Under the pieces are notes generated by a model, which saw nothing but the letters and a program-made list of their open reading frames with translations, was not told the origin of the DNA and made no database searches. A stretch of 44,455 bases of DNA from Colwellia sp. 39_35_sub15_T18 (lineage in GTDB: Bacteria; Pseudomonadota; Gammaproteobacteria; Enterobacterales; Alteromonadaceae), in the NCBI GenBank assembly GCA_002162675.1, contig MAAE01000051.1, forward strand, positions 1 through 44,455, given 5' to 3'. Positions 36,291 through 44,391 of this stretch are shown piece by piece. A program made the position numbers and the translations under genes. Within the stretch, counting starts at the first letter, position 1, and the number at the start of each line of letters is the position of its first letter.

Positions 36291-37547
36291 ATGGAATTAA
36301 CAACGGAACTCACCTCACTGCGCGGCATAGTGGGAATTGTAGTATTATTAGCTATTGCAGTATTACTCTCTAAAAAAAGACAAGCCATAAATATTCGCAC
36401 GGTCGCGTGGGCCTTTATTTTACAGCTATCTCTAGGTGCTTTTGTACTTTATATTCCTTTTGGTAAAGATGTATTAACGTCAATCTCAGGTGGCGTACAG
36501 CAAGTGATTGATAGCGCCAAAGTAGGCATCAGCTTTTTGTTTGGCGGTTTAGGCACTGACGCCATGTTTACTAACGGTGTTGGCTTTGTTTTTGCGGTGC
36601 GTGTTTTACCCGTTATTATCTTTTTCTCATCATTAATCGCCGTTTTATATTATTTAGGCATTATGCAGTGGGTTGTTAAAGTCGTTGGTGGTGCGCTGCA
36701 AAAGCTATTAAAAACTTCAAAACCTGAGTCATTATCAGCTACCGCTAATATTTTTGTCGGTCAAACAGAAGCTCCCTTAGTAATACGCCCTTACATTGCC
36801 GGCATGACACAATCTGAGTTATTCGCCATTATGGTCGGAGGTTTAGCCTCTGTTGCTGGCTCTATTTTAGCGGGCTATGCAGGTCTTGGTATCGATTTAA
36901 AATATCTTATTGCTGCTTCTTTTATGGCAGCCCCTGGTGGCTTGTTGATGGCAAAAATCATCATGCCGGAAGTAGAGCATGAAAAATTAGCTCAAGAAAG
37001 TGTAATCACTGAAGATGCGGGTGAAAAGCCTAGTAACGTTATTGATGCCGCAGCGACAGGTGCGGCATCAGGGCTAAAATTAGCCGTCAATGTTGGTGCT
37101 ATGTTATTGGCATTTATTGCTTTAATTGCCTTGCTTAACTCCCTTGTTGGCGGCGCTGCTGGTTTATTTGGCTTTGAAGGCATTACCATTGAGTGGCTAC
37201 TCGGTTATGTATTTGCTCCTATCGCTTATATTATTGGTGTGCCAAGTGAAGAAATGCTGCAAGCGGGTAGTTTTATTGGCCAAAAAATTGTCGTTAATGA
37301 GTTTTTTGCTTACGTTAATTTCATCGAAATAAAAGACAGCTTATCCGCTTCAACCCAAGCCATAATCACTTTTGCCTTATGCGGTTTTGCCAACCTTTCA
37401 TCTATTGCTATTTTATTAGGCGGTATTGGCTCTATGGCACCTAATAGACGCCATGATATTGCCAAGCTTGGCATGAAGGCTATGCTTGCTGCTACCTTAG
37501 CAAATTTAATGAGCGCCGCAATTGCTGGCGTGTTTTTAGCGCTTTAA
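36291..37547 (+). CDS. nupC: Concentrative nucleoside transporter, NupC family
   Basis: 418 residues with about 10-12 transmembrane helices. CNT motifs are visible: [17 protein letters not shown] (nucleoside-binding) and [17 protein letters not shown] and [18 protein letters not shown]. It imports nucleosides with protons or sodium ions, supplying Add, DeoD, Udk, Tdk and DeoC. It is 17 bases before deoC. Confidence 0.95.
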   Translation: MELTTELTSLRGIVGIVVLLAIAVLLSKKRQAINIRTVAWAFILQLSLGAFVLYIPFGKDVLTSISGGVQQVIDSAKVGISFLFGGLGTDAMFTNGVGFVFAVRVLPVIIFFSSLIAVLYYLGIMQWVVKVVGGALQKLLKTSKPESLSATANIFVGQTEAPLVIRPYIAGMTQSELFAIMVGGLASVAGSILAGYAGLGIDLKYLIAASFMAAPGGLLMAKIIMPEVEHEKLAQESVITEDAGEKPSNVIDAAATGAASGLKLAVNVGAMLLAFIALIALLNSLVGGAAGLFGFEGITIEWLLGYVFAPIAYIIGVPSEEMLQAGSFIGQKIVVNEFFAYVNFIEIKDSLSASTQAIITFALCGFANLSSIAILLGGIGSMAPNRRHDIAKLGMKAMLAATLANLMSAAIAGVFLAL

Positions 37548-37564
37548 CCTCTTCGGTATAATTT

Positions 37565-38368
37565 ATGACAAATTCAACACAAACTTCATTAGAAAAAATA
37601 GCACAACAAGCGCTTAGCTTGATGGATTTAACCAGTTTAACTGATCAAGAAAGCCGTGAAGATATTATTGCTTTATGCCAACAGGCAAAATCAAGTGCTG
37701 GTAATACTGCCGCTATTTGTATTTTCCCCCGCTTTATTCCTTTAGCAAAAAAAGTGTTAGCCGAGCAAGGCACACCTGAAATAAAAATAGCAACCGTGAC
37801 TAATTTTCCTCATGGTAATGATGATATCAATATTGCTGTGGCAGAAACAAAAGCCGCGGTTGCTTATGGTGCCGATGAAGTAGATGTAGTTTACCCTTAT
37901 AAAGCCTTAATCGCGGGTGATATAAATATTGGCTTGGAATTAGTTGAAGCCTGCAAACAAGCCTGTCCTAAAAAGGTTTTATTGAAAGTTATTATCGAAA
38001 GTGGTGAGCTACAATCACCTGAATTAATTAAATTAGCCAGTGAAGTGTCACTTCGCGCGGGCGCTGACTTTATTAAAACTTCAACAGGAAAAGTTAGTGT
38101 CAATGCGACCCCAGAAGCCGCTGAAATAATGCTTAAGGTCATTAAAGCCAACAATCCTGCTGCTGGTTTTAAGGCTGCTGGAGGTGTTAAAAATGCACAA
38201 GATGCCAAGGTTTATTTAGATCTCGCCAGTAGTATTTTAGGGGCGGATTGGCTCAATGCTGCTCACTTTAGATTTGGCGCGAGCAGTTTATTAACTAACT
38301 TATTATCGACACTTAATGGCGATAATAGCGCTGCTCAAGAGAGTTCATCAAGCAGTAATAACTACTAA
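37565..38368 (+). CDS. deoC: Deoxyribose-phosphate aldolase
   Basis: 267 residues. The Schiff-base lysine is K171 in [10 protein letters not shown], supported by VDVVYP (proton-relay Asp region) and KAAGGVKN. It cleaves 2-deoxyribose-5-phosphate to glyceraldehyde-3-phosphate and acetaldehyde, completing deoxynucleoside degradation. A Ser/Asn-rich tail of about 15 residues ([10 protein letters not shown]) extends past the usual end. Confidence 0.95.
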   Translation: MTNSTQTSLEKIAQQALSLMDLTSLTDQESREDIIALCQQAKSSAGNTAAICIFPRFIPLAKKVLAEQGTPEIKIATVTNFPHGNDDINIAVAETKAAVAYGADEVDVVYPYKALIAGDINIGLELVEACKQACPKKVLLKVIIESGELQSPELIKLASEVSLRAGADFIKTSTGKVSVNATPEAAEIMLKVIKANNPAAGFKAAGGVKNAQDAKVYLDLASSILGADWLNAAHFRFGASSLLTNLLSTLNGDNSAAQESSSSSNNY

Positions 38369-38377
38369 ACTTGTCAC

Positions 38378-38482
38378 TTCACCACCGAGTTGCGATGCTG
38401 CACAGAGGGCTCTTCGAGCCTACACAGAGACTTTGTTATTCTCGGTGCTCTCTGTGGTAATATTTCTAAGCTGAATAAACAC
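38378..38482. repeat. Dispersed intergenic repeat, copy B (long form)
   Basis: This begins TTCACCACCGAGTTGCGATG, has an inverted inner block (CACAGAGGGCTCTTCG ... CTCGGTGCTCTCTGTGG), and ends TATTTCTAAGCTGAATAAAC. It matches 11709-11776 at both ends but carries an extra middle block; 8684-8705 is a fragment of that middle part. It lies between deoC and tdk. Confidence 0.7.
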
Positions 38483-38509
38483 CTAAATTTTTAATAATAG
38501 ACTTTTCCT

Positions 38510-39091
38510 ATGGCACAACTGTATTTTTACTATTCTTCAATGAATGCCGGTAAATCAACGCACTTATTGCAATCATCTTATAATTATAATGAGTGTGGCT
38601 TACGTACCGTACTTTATACCGCACAAATTGATGATCGGTATGCAAAAGGTAAAGTATCATCGCGTTTAGGCATTGATGCCGATGCACAATTGTTTGGTGA
38701 AAACACTGATTTACTCAGCGAAATCAAAACATTGCAGCATGAAGGCGCTATCGCCTGTGTGCTGATTGATGAAGCACAGTTTTTATCTAAAACACAAGTA
38801 AAACAATTAACCGATATTGTTGATACCTTAAACATACCCGTATTAGCTTACGGCATTCGCACCGATTTTTTAGGGCAGACTTTTTCAGGGAGTGCCGCCC
38901 TACTGGCTTGGGCAGATAAATTAGTGGAGTTAAAAACTATTTGCCATTGTGGCCGTAAAGCTAACTTTGTTATTCGTTTAGATAAAAATGGCAATGCCGC
39001 CACTGGTGGTGAACAAGTTGAAGTAGGTGGTAATGAGCGTTATCAAGCATTATGCCGCAGGCATTTTAAAAGTTATGTACCGTTAAATTAA
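38510..39091 (+). CDS. tdk: Thymidine kinase
   Basis: 193 residues. The P-loop [10 protein letters not shown], the lid [14 protein letters not shown] segment ([14 protein letters not shown]) and the zinc-binding Cys pairs in ICHCGRKA and ALCRRHF match bacterial type II thymidine kinase. It phosphorylates thymidine with ATP. It follows deoC after a repeat element, so it may have its own promoter. Confidence 0.95.
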   Translation: MAQLYFYYSSMNAGKSTHLLQSSYNYNECGLRTVLYTAQIDDRYAKGKVSSRLGIDADAQLFGENTDLLSEIKTLQHEGAIACVLIDEAQFLSKTQVKQLTDIVDTLNIPVLAYGIRTDFLGQTFSGSAALLAWADKLVELKTICHCGRKANFVIRLDKNGNAATGGEQVEVGGNERYQALCRRHFKSYVPLN

Positions 39092-39231
39092 AAACAGTTT
39101 CTATTGATAATAGGTAATCTCTACTAAACACATAATAACAATAACTTAATAGACATTATAACCTCCCCTCTATACAATATCGGTATCATTTCTCATCAAG
39201 GATAGTTTCAGAGCAAGTATGTGTTGTTACC
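39092..39231. promoter_or_regulatory. Upstream region of the exosortase operon
   Basis: 140 bases. A small in-frame ATG at 39219 reads a 14-codon frame (MCCYRENFNLPTNK) overlapping the exosortase start; an AGGATAG lies at 39199-39205. No sigma-54 or known operator match is seen. The operon promoter probably lies here. Confidence 0.35.
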
Positions 39232-39762
39232 GTGAAAACTTTAATTTACCAACCAACAAATAATAGTTTATATGTGTTTTTTATTAAGTTCTTATTCTGG
39301 TCGGCTATTTTTCAATATACGGTTTGGCAACTCCATCATCATGCTTTTTTATCCGAGCTTTTACTAAACTCATTAGCGCAGCTTGCAGAAAAGTTCTGTG
39401 CCCTTTTCACCAATAATATTTTGCTAGATGCCAACAAGTTAATCCATGCTGATACAAGCCGATACATTATTATTGATCAGCAATGTTCAGGATTAACATT
39501 AATAGCCACCTTGTTAGCAGCATTTTGCTCCTTACCCATTAAAAAAAGTGAAAAACTTGCTATGTCACTCATTGCCATAGTAGCCATACAAGCGCTTAAT
39601 ATCCTCAGGATCAGTCACTTATTTTTTGAAATAAAACATCCTATTAACCATTTTGAAATTTATCACCTCTATGTTTGGCAGTTCATTAATTTTGTTTCTT
39701 CAATGGGTGTTTTTTACCTACTACAGCAGCATTTTTTAAAAAGAAAAGGAAATCAAAATTGA
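39232..39762 (+). CDS. Minimal exosortase-family transpeptidase/protease
   Basis: 176 residues with about six hydrophobic segments, short for exosortases. The catalytic triad is intact: Cys85 in QQCSGLTL, Arg126 in LNILRISHL and His145 in FEIYHLYVW. These enzymes sit in the inner membrane and cut C-terminal sorting signals of secreted proteins, presumably re-attaching them. The GTG at 39232 is the only candidate start; no strong ribosome-binding site precedes it. It heads a five-gene unit with a small putative substrate, an Lnt-like acyltransferase, an ACP and a ketoacyl synthase. Length and sequence differ from XrtA, so its recognition motif is probably not PEP. Confidence 0.88.
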   Translation: MKTLIYQPTNNSLYVFFIKFLFWSAIFQYTVWQLHHHAFLSELLLNSLAQLAEKFCALFTNNILLDANKLIHADTSRYIIIDQQCSGLTLIATLLAAFCSLPIKKSEKLAMSLIAIVAIQALNILRISHLFFEIKHPINHFEIYHLYVWQFINFVSSMGVFYLLQQHFLKRKGNQN

Positions 39763-39938
39763 ATAAAGTAGTCATGATATTATTTATGCTCTGTTATTTA
39801 TCTAGTCCACTTATAGCCTTCGCTGGCGGAGGCGGTGGAGGCGGTGGAGGCTCTAGCTCTAGTGTTCCTTTTTTTACACCAATACTAAATATCGCTGTTT
39901 TCATGATAATTATTTACCTTCATAAAAAACACAAATAA
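39759..39938 (+). CDS. Small secreted Gly9-Ser4 peptide with sorting-signal-like C-terminus
   Basis: 59 residues, starting at TTG 39759 with AAGGA 8 bases ahead, overlapping the exosortase stop. Residues 1-22 form a signal peptide that ends AFA; nine Gly (23-31) and four Ser (32-35) follow; then VP (36-37), FFTP, a hydrophobic helix (42-54) and a basic tail HKKHK. That is the tripartite sorting signal plan (short motif, helix, basic end) of exosortase substrates, although the motif VPFFTP differs from PEP and IPTL. After both cuts only a Gly/Ser-rich peptide of roughly 15 residues would remain. It is the probable dedicated substrate. Confidence 0.8.
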   Translation: MNKVVMILFMLCYLSSPLIAFAGGGGGGGGGSSSSVPFFTPILNIAVFMIIIYLHKKHK

Positions 39939-39940
39939 GC

Positions 39941-41515
39941 ATGACAACGGCTCACCTTAAAAAGCGCAATGTACCAAGCCAGAAAAAACAAAGACAAGAT
40001 ATACTGTTGGCATTTGCTACCGTTATGCTGTTTTATCTTGCTTTCCCAAGTGGCGGTTATGGAAATCTAGCTTGGCTGGCTATCACGCCTGTTATTATTG
40101 CCCTCAATAATGCCCATGGCCGGTATGCATTTATGTTGGGGTTATTAACGGCAACATTAGGCTGGATGTGTAGCATTTGGTGGGTTGTTGATGGCTTAAC
40201 AAAAGTAACCTATAGCCAGTCAAATATCGTTATCCCTTTTGTTTTCCTGTTTTGCCTATTCTCAGCCCTCCCCTATGCCATTGCTTGCTGGCTGCATGCG
40301 CGATTTTCATGGGGAAGCTCAATAGTTGGCATATTTAAATCGGCAACTGTTTTCACGGTATTAGTTAACTATATACCCAGTATTTTACCGGGCAACTTAG
40401 CGCACGCCTTATATTTATCCCCTTTACAAATACAACTCATTGATATTGGCGGTGTGCCAATACTGTTTTTCATTATACACCTTGTTAACTTTTTATTGGC
40501 TAGCGCTGTTATTAATAGAAAAAAGGCTCAACAAAAGAGTGTCAGCTGTTTGTTATTAGCACTGAGTATATGGTTATTAAATTATGGCTACGGTTATATA
40601 AAAACCACCTATTTATTGAATAAAACCGCCAGTGTTGACATGACCATCGCCATAATACAGCCAAACTTAGCGGTAAATCTTCGTAGCCGAGAAGACTGGT
40701 TACAAAAAGCACCACAGGTTCAGTCTTTAATCTCTCAGGCCGTTAATAACCATCATACTGACTTAATTATTTTGCCTGAAATTCCCGTCCCCGTGTCATA
40801 TAAATACTACCCTCAAGATAAGATTATTTTTGATCAGATCCTTAAAAACAAATCATTATTACTTACTGCCATTGAGCCGATAAATAAGCAGCTTAATGAG
40901 TCAAACAGCTATCATAATACTATTGAGTTAATTGAAAACCAACACGTGACACATAGTTATCAAAAGCAAAAATTACTGCCTATTGGTGAATATTTGCCGT
41001 TTGAAAAACAACTGCCCATGTTAAGAGCGCTCTTTCCTAATGCCCCCAACTATGTGCCCGGTAAACTCAATACCATTATTCCCTTGGAGCTTGATGAGCA
41101 AACAATCAATATTGTGCCGTTGATCTGCTATGAAGCCGTGTTTACTGATTTGGTTGCAAATGGAGTGGCTAATGGTGGGCAAGTATTTATAAACACGGTA
41201 AACGATGCCTGGTTTGGTGATACCGCAGGTAGAAATGTGCATTTAGCCTTAGCGTTATATCGCACCCTCGAATACCGAAAACCATTGATACGCGTCACCA
41301 ATAATGGCATGAGTAATGTAATCAATATGAAAGGACAAATACTCCCTGACTCACAAATCCCCCCTTTTACGGCAGGAGTCGCTGTTTCAACAGTAGAGAT
41401 TGCTGATATAAGTAGTTTTTATCAAAATTACCCGTATGCTTTCATGATATTTTGTCTACTATTTGGCGGGTATGCCATCATCTCAGCACAAAGGAAGTTA
41501 AATGAACAATATTGA
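39941..41515 (+). CDS. Apolipoprotein N-acyltransferase-like enzyme (Lnt/nitrilase family)
   Basis: 524 residues: about seven transmembrane segments (residues 20-220), a periplasmic nitrilase domain (235-485) and a last helix (about 498-515). The catalytic triad matches Lnt: Glu280 in IILPEIP, Lys342 in YQKQKLLPIGE, Cys396 in LICYEAVF; the NDAWFG loop is also kept. Lnt acylates the N-terminus of lipoproteins using phospholipid. Here the gene begins 3 bases after the Gly/Ser peptide gene and overlaps the ACP gene, so it is likely a specialised paralogue acting on that peptide. A housekeeping lnt would normally lie next to ybeX, which is not here. Confidence 0.9.
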   Translation: MTTAHLKKRNVPSQKKQRQDILLAFATVMLFYLAFPSGGYGNLAWLAITPVIIALNNAHGRYAFMLGLLTATLGWMCSIWWVVDGLTKVTYSQSNIVIPFVFLFCLFSALPYAIACWLHARFSWGSSIVGIFKSATVFTVLVNYIPSILPGNLAHALYLSPLQIQLIDIGGVPILFFIIHLVNFLLASAVINRKKAQQKSVSCLLLALSIWLLNYGYGYIKTTYLLNKTASVDMTIAIIQPNLAVNLRSREDWLQKAPQVQSLISQAVNNHHTDLIILPEIPVPVSYKYYPQDKIIFDQILKNKSLLLTAIEPINKQLNESNSYHNTIELIENQHVTHSYQKQKLLPIGEYLPFEKQLPMLRALFPNAPNYVPGKLNTIIPLELDEQTINIVPLICYEAVFTDLVANGVANGGQVFINTVNDAWFGDTAGRNVHLALALYRTLEYRKPLIRVTNNGMSNVINMKGQILPDSQIPPFTAGVAVSTVEIADISSFYQNYPYAFMIFCLLFGGYAIISAQRKLNEQY

Positions 41516-41762
41516 AGAGCCGATTCTAAAAATACTCGCTGAATACACCAATGAAAACTTAGCAATACACTCAATAACAGTGCCTTTTGAAGAAATTGGT
41601 ATTGATTCTTTATCGTTAGTTGAAATTATTTTTGATATCGAAGAGCATTTTGATATCACTATCCCCAGTGAAAGCGAAATAGCAGGACGAGAGCTTTCGC
41701 TGCGTTGTCTTGCTGATGTCTATCAACTGGTAAATACCTTAATTACTGAAAAGGAATTATAA
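41502..41762 (+). CDS. Acyl carrier protein
   Basis: 86 residues, an acidic four-helix carrier. The phosphopantetheine Ser is Ser36 in GIDSLSLVE. The gene overlaps the end of the Lnt-like gene by 14 bases and shares one base with the ketoacyl synthase start, so all are probably translated together. It would carry the acyl chain made by the downstream synthase. It is not the housekeeping fatty-acid AcpP, whose gene normally lies between fabG and fabF. Confidence 0.93.
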   Translation: MNNIEEPILKILAEYTNENLAIHSITVPFEEIGIDSLSLVEIIFDIEEHFDITIPSESEIAGRELSLRCLADVYQLVNTLITEKEL

Positions 41763-42988
41763 TGTCAAATCGTGTTGTTGTCACAGGATTAGGTTGTATT
41801 TCCTCCGCTGGGCATAATGTTAAAGCGTTTACCGAAACACTTTTTAGTCATAATGATGTCAACACCATTGCCCCGGTAAGCACTTTCAAAACCACAAATC
41901 GCTCACATATAGCCGCGGAAGTAAAAAACTATGATCCTACGCAGTTCTTTAGTGCCGTCCAACTAAAGCAACTCGACAGATTCGCTCAATTTGCCTTGAT
42001 ATCGGCACAAGAAGCCATTAATGATGCACAAATAACTTTTTCTGAACATTTATCACACCGAACCTGTGTTATACATGGCACCAGTATTGGCGGTCAAGAA
42101 ACTATTGAAAATGCCTATCAACAGTTATTTTCTGAAGGAAAAAAAAGAACACACCCATTTACCGTGCCTAAGCTTTTACCGAGTGCTGCTACCAGCCAAA
42201 TTTCAATGAAATACGGCATAAAAGGCCCTGCTTTTTCTACGTCATCGGCATGCTCTTCATCGGGTCATGCCATTGCTATTGCGACCATGATGTTACGTTG
42301 CAATATGGTTGATGTGGCTATTGTTGGTGGCGCAGAAGCATGCATTACTGAAGGAAACTTTATGGCTTGGGATGGCTTACGAGTGTTATCAACAGATACT
42401 TGCCGACCCTTTTGTGCTAACCGAAGCGGACTCGTCATCGGTGAAGGTGCCGGTACCTTAATATTAGAAACCCACGCTCATGCACAAAAAAGGCATGCTC
42501 GAATTTATGCAGAAATATCAGGTATCGGCATGAGTTCTGATGCGCACAACTTAGTACAACCGCTCGCCGAAGGTGCAGAAATGGCAATGACAGCAGCTTT
42601 AGCCGATAGCAAACTTAACGCGGAACAAATTCAGTATATTAATGCCCATGGCTCTGGAACACTACAGAATGACCGAACTGAAACTCAGGCTATACATCAA
42701 GTTTTTAAAGAGCATGCACAACAGTTAAAAGTATCTTCAACGAAATCAATTCATGGTCACGTGCTTGGCGCAGGAGCTGCTATTGAAAGTATCGCAACCA
42801 TTCTTGCAATGACCAAACAAATGCTACCACCAACAAGAAATCATCAAAAAGCAGACAAAGATTGCGATCTTAATTATGTGATAAATCACCCTAGCAAACA
42901 AAAAATTAACCATGCCATGAGTAATTCTTTTGCCTTTGGCGGCCTTAATGTTGCTTTATTATTATCGCAATATAACGAGCCTAGCTAA
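41762..42988 (+). CDS. Beta-ketoacyl-ACP synthase II-like (condensing enzyme)
   Basis: 408 residues with the full KAS Cys-His-His set: Cys164 in TSSACSSSGHA, His296 in INAHGSGT, and His333 with Lys328 in STKSIHGHVLG; the GGLN loop ends the fold. Such enzymes extend acyl-ACP with malonyl-ACP. Placed after an ACP and an Lnt-like transferase, it probably builds the specific acyl chain for this system. The final neighbours are non-coding attC-like DNA and a toxin-antitoxin pair. Confidence 0.93.
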   Translation: MSNRVVVTGLGCISSAGHNVKAFTETLFSHNDVNTIAPVSTFKTTNRSHIAAEVKNYDPTQFFSAVQLKQLDRFAQFALISAQEAINDAQITFSEHLSHRTCVIHGTSIGGQETIENAYQQLFSEGKKRTHPFTVPKLLPSAATSQISMKYGIKGPAFSTSSACSSSGHAIAIATMMLRCNMVDVAIVGGAEACITEGNFMAWDGLRVLSTDTCRPFCANRSGLVIGEGAGTLILETHAHAQKRHARIYAEISGIGMSSDAHNLVQPLAEGAEMAMTAALADSKLNAEQIQYINAHGSGTLQNDRTETQAIHQVFKEHAQQLKVSSTKSIHGHVLGAGAAIESIATILAMTKQMLPPTRNHQKADKDCDLNYVINHPSKQKINHAMSNSFAFGGLNVALLLSQYNEPS

Positions 42989-42989
42989 T

Positions 42990-43065
42990 AATGGTCGGCT
43001 ATAATAGCGACGAAGGGACAAAAGCCAACTGTAATTTGTCCTTTTAAGTGATTTGTTAGTTGCCA
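42990..43065. repeat. attC-like partial site after the ketoacyl synthase gene
   Basis: The region has an inner hairpin, GGGACAAA with TTTGTCC, and ends GTTAGTTGCC (43055-43064), resembling the attC at 43687-43788 in sequence (AGCCAACTGTA, GTTAGTTGC). The matching left core GGCAACTA is absent, so it looks like the right half of a recombined or decayed integron site. Confidence 0.4.
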
Positions 43066-43122
43066 CCGCTCCATGCCAGTGCTAACATTTGTGAGTACAA
43101 AATAAATTAGAGGTAACTTATA

Positions 43123-43407
43123 ATGGATACTCGTATTCAATTTAGGGTTGATGAAGAAACTAAACGTTTAGCGCAGCTGATGGCAGAAAGCCAAGGTAGA
43201 ACTTTGAGTGATGCATGCCGCGAGCTTACAGTTGGGTTAGCTGAAGAGCAGAAAAAGTCTATGACTCATGATTTATGGCTAACCGAACAAATAAATGCCG
43301 CATTTGATAAGTTTGATAGCGGTCAAGCTCATTTTATTGAACATGATGCAGCCAAAGCACAAATGGAAGCTCGCAAAATGAAAATCCGTAACAGAGACAA
43401 AATGTGA
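43123..43407 (+). CDS. RelB/DinJ-family antitoxin
   Basis: 94 residues with a ribbon-helix-helix start (MDTRIQFRVDEETKRLAQLMAESQGRTLSDACRELTVGL) and a charged C-terminal tail that would wrap the toxin. RelB/DinJ antitoxins neutralise RelE/YafQ-type toxins and repress the operon. The ribosome-binding site AGAGGTAAC is strong. The toxin gene starts 3 bases before the antitoxin stop codon ends. Confidence 0.85.
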   Translation: MDTRIQFRVDEETKRLAQLMAESQGRTLSDACRELTVGLAEEQKKSMTHDLWLTEQINAAFDKFDSGQAHFIEHDAAKAQMEARKMKIRNRDKM

Positions 43408-43682
43408 TTTTTTGGGAAGAAGAGTCACTAAATGATCGTGAAAAAATATTTGAATTTCTTTACGATTTTAATCCTAGTGCAGCCGAAAAAACAGATCAAA
43501 TAATTGAGACTAAGGTTGAGCACTTACTTGAGCATCCGTTGATGGGAGTTCAGCGAGATCTTTTTCGCGGGCGACTATTAATTATTCCCGAAATATCAAT
43601 GAATATTTCTTATTGGGTTGATGGGAGTACTATTCGAATTATGAGAGTTTTACACCAAAAGCAAAAATTTCCACCAGAGTAA
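43404..43682 (+). CDS. RelE/ParE-family toxin
   Basis: 92 residues starting at GTG inside the antitoxin stop region. The pattern ...REKIFEFLYDFNPSAAEK..., HPLMGVQRDLFRGRLLII, IMRVLHQKQKFP fits the ParE/RelE-like fold. Such toxins cut mRNA at the ribosome or poison gyrase; which activity is undecided. It is partnered with the upstream antitoxin; together they fill one cassette-like unit. Confidence 0.85.
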   Translation: MIFWEEESLNDREKIFEFLYDFNPSAAEKTDQIIETKVEHLLEHPLMGVQRDLFRGRLLIIPEISMNISYWVDGSTIRIMRVLHQKQKFPPE

Positions 43683-43686
43683 GAAA

Positions 43687-43788
43687 GGCAACTAGCCTAC
43701 TTAAGCGGAAAAATATAGCTGGCTAAAATGTGAAGCGGAGTGAAACAGCCAACTGTATTTTTTCCGTTTGAAGTTCTGTGTTAGTTGC
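43687..43788. repeat. attC-like recombination site between the two toxin-antitoxin pairs
   Basis: Outer arms GCAACTA (43688-43694) and TAGTTGC (43782-43788) are inverted copies. Inside, GCGGAAAAATATAG...TGGCT pairs with AGCCAACTGTATTTTTTCCG, giving a long imperfect palindrome, and a CCGTTTGAAG...GTGTTAG run resembles Vibrio-type attC right ends. The right core GTTAGTT (43780-43786) overlaps the stop codon of the second toxin. Length near 102 bases is in the attC range. Confidence 0.5.
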
Positions 43789-44044
43789 TCTTGTACACAT
43801 GAGATCTATGAGCGACTTTAACCACATTGACTACAAGTACATCATTTTTTATCTCATACACTATTCGGTATAAGCCTTGACGAATTCTATAATTTTCTTT
43901 GCCTGATAGCTTTATACAACCTTCACCCCTAGGATTCTCCGATAAGGTGTCAATTTTACCTAAAATTTTTGTAATATCACTTTTAGGTATAACTCGTAAA
44001 TCTTTAGCTACTGACTTTTTAAACGTTATTCTATATTTTGCCAT
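43781..44044 (-). CDS. RelE/ParE-family mRNA interferase toxin
   Basis: 87 residues. MAKYRITFKKSVAKDLRVIP, LSGKENYRIRQGLYRIVYEI and VNVVKVAHRSHVY are typical RelE features with the basic/aromatic ribosome-binding residues. It overlaps the antitoxin gene by 14 bases. It probably cleaves mRNA in the ribosomal A site. Confidence 0.9.
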   Translation of the reverse strand: MAKYRITFKKSVAKDLRVIPKSDITKILGKIDTLSENPRGEGCIKLSGKENYRIRQGLYRIVYEIKNDVLVVNVVKVAHRSHVYKSN

Positions 44045-44264
44045 GTGACTTCAAATCATTTAGCAAATCTTCATATGAAATATCTGGTTCATTAGCTCTT
44101 GCTGATACAGCAGCTAAATCTTCTTGATCTTCACGCATAAGTAAACGAACCGCTTCATCTATTAATTCTGAAACAGACAGGTGGGCAGAAGCTGCACGCA
44201 TTTTTAATGCTTGATGAATATCCGGTTCAAAATAAACGGTAGAACGTTTTGATAAGTTACTCAT
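44031..44264 (-). CDS. Ribbon-helix-helix antitoxin
   Basis: 77 residues from the ATG at 44264, chosen because AAAGGAGA precedes it. MSNLSKRSTVYFEPDIHQAL is a ribbon-helix-helix DNA-binding fold; the acidic C-terminal half (EDQEDLAAVSARANEPDISYED) would neutralise the RelE toxin. A longer frame from 44348 would run through the operator and lacks a ribosome-binding site. It is the partner of the overlapping toxin gene. Confidence 0.85.
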   Translation of the reverse strand: MSNLSKRSTVYFEPDIHQALKMRAASAHLSVSELIDEAVRLLMREDQEDLAAVSARANEPDISYEDLLNDLKSHGKI

Positions 44265-44292
44265 GATAATGTCTCCTTTAAATTGACAAATA

Positions 44293-44320
44293 ACATCATA
44301 ACACCACAACGTTATGATGT
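44293..44320 (-). promoter_or_regulatory. Operator of the second toxin-antitoxin pair
   Basis: ACATCATAAC and GTTATGATGT are perfect inverted copies with an 8-base spacer, 29-56 bases upstream of the antitoxin start. This is a typical binding site for a ribbon-helix-helix antitoxin repressing its own operon. Confidence 0.65.
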
Positions 44321-44336
44321 CACGGAGCGTCGATGA

Positions 44337-44391
44337 GCAACTAGACACAATGACTCCCCACGAGGTGCTAGCCTCTGACCGTGGGTTAGTT
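44337..44391. repeat. attC-like site at the window end
   Basis: GCAACTA (44337-44343) and a right core GTTAGTT (44385-44391) flank an inner hairpin made of CCCAC and GAGG with CCTC and GTGGG. The length of about 55 bases is near the lower limit of attC sites. It shares the cores of the 43687-43788 site, and the two sites bound the second toxin-antitoxin pair. Confidence 0.4.

Noticed and set aside
39199..39214. Possible sigma-54 element before the exosortase gene (GG-ATAGTTTCAGA-GC)
   Set aside because: Spacing is 11 bases, and the flanking TGGCAC and TTGC parts are missing.
39219..39263. 14-codon leader peptide before the exosortase
   Set aside because: The possible ribosome-binding site is too far away, and the peptide has no run of any one amino acid that would suggest attenuation.
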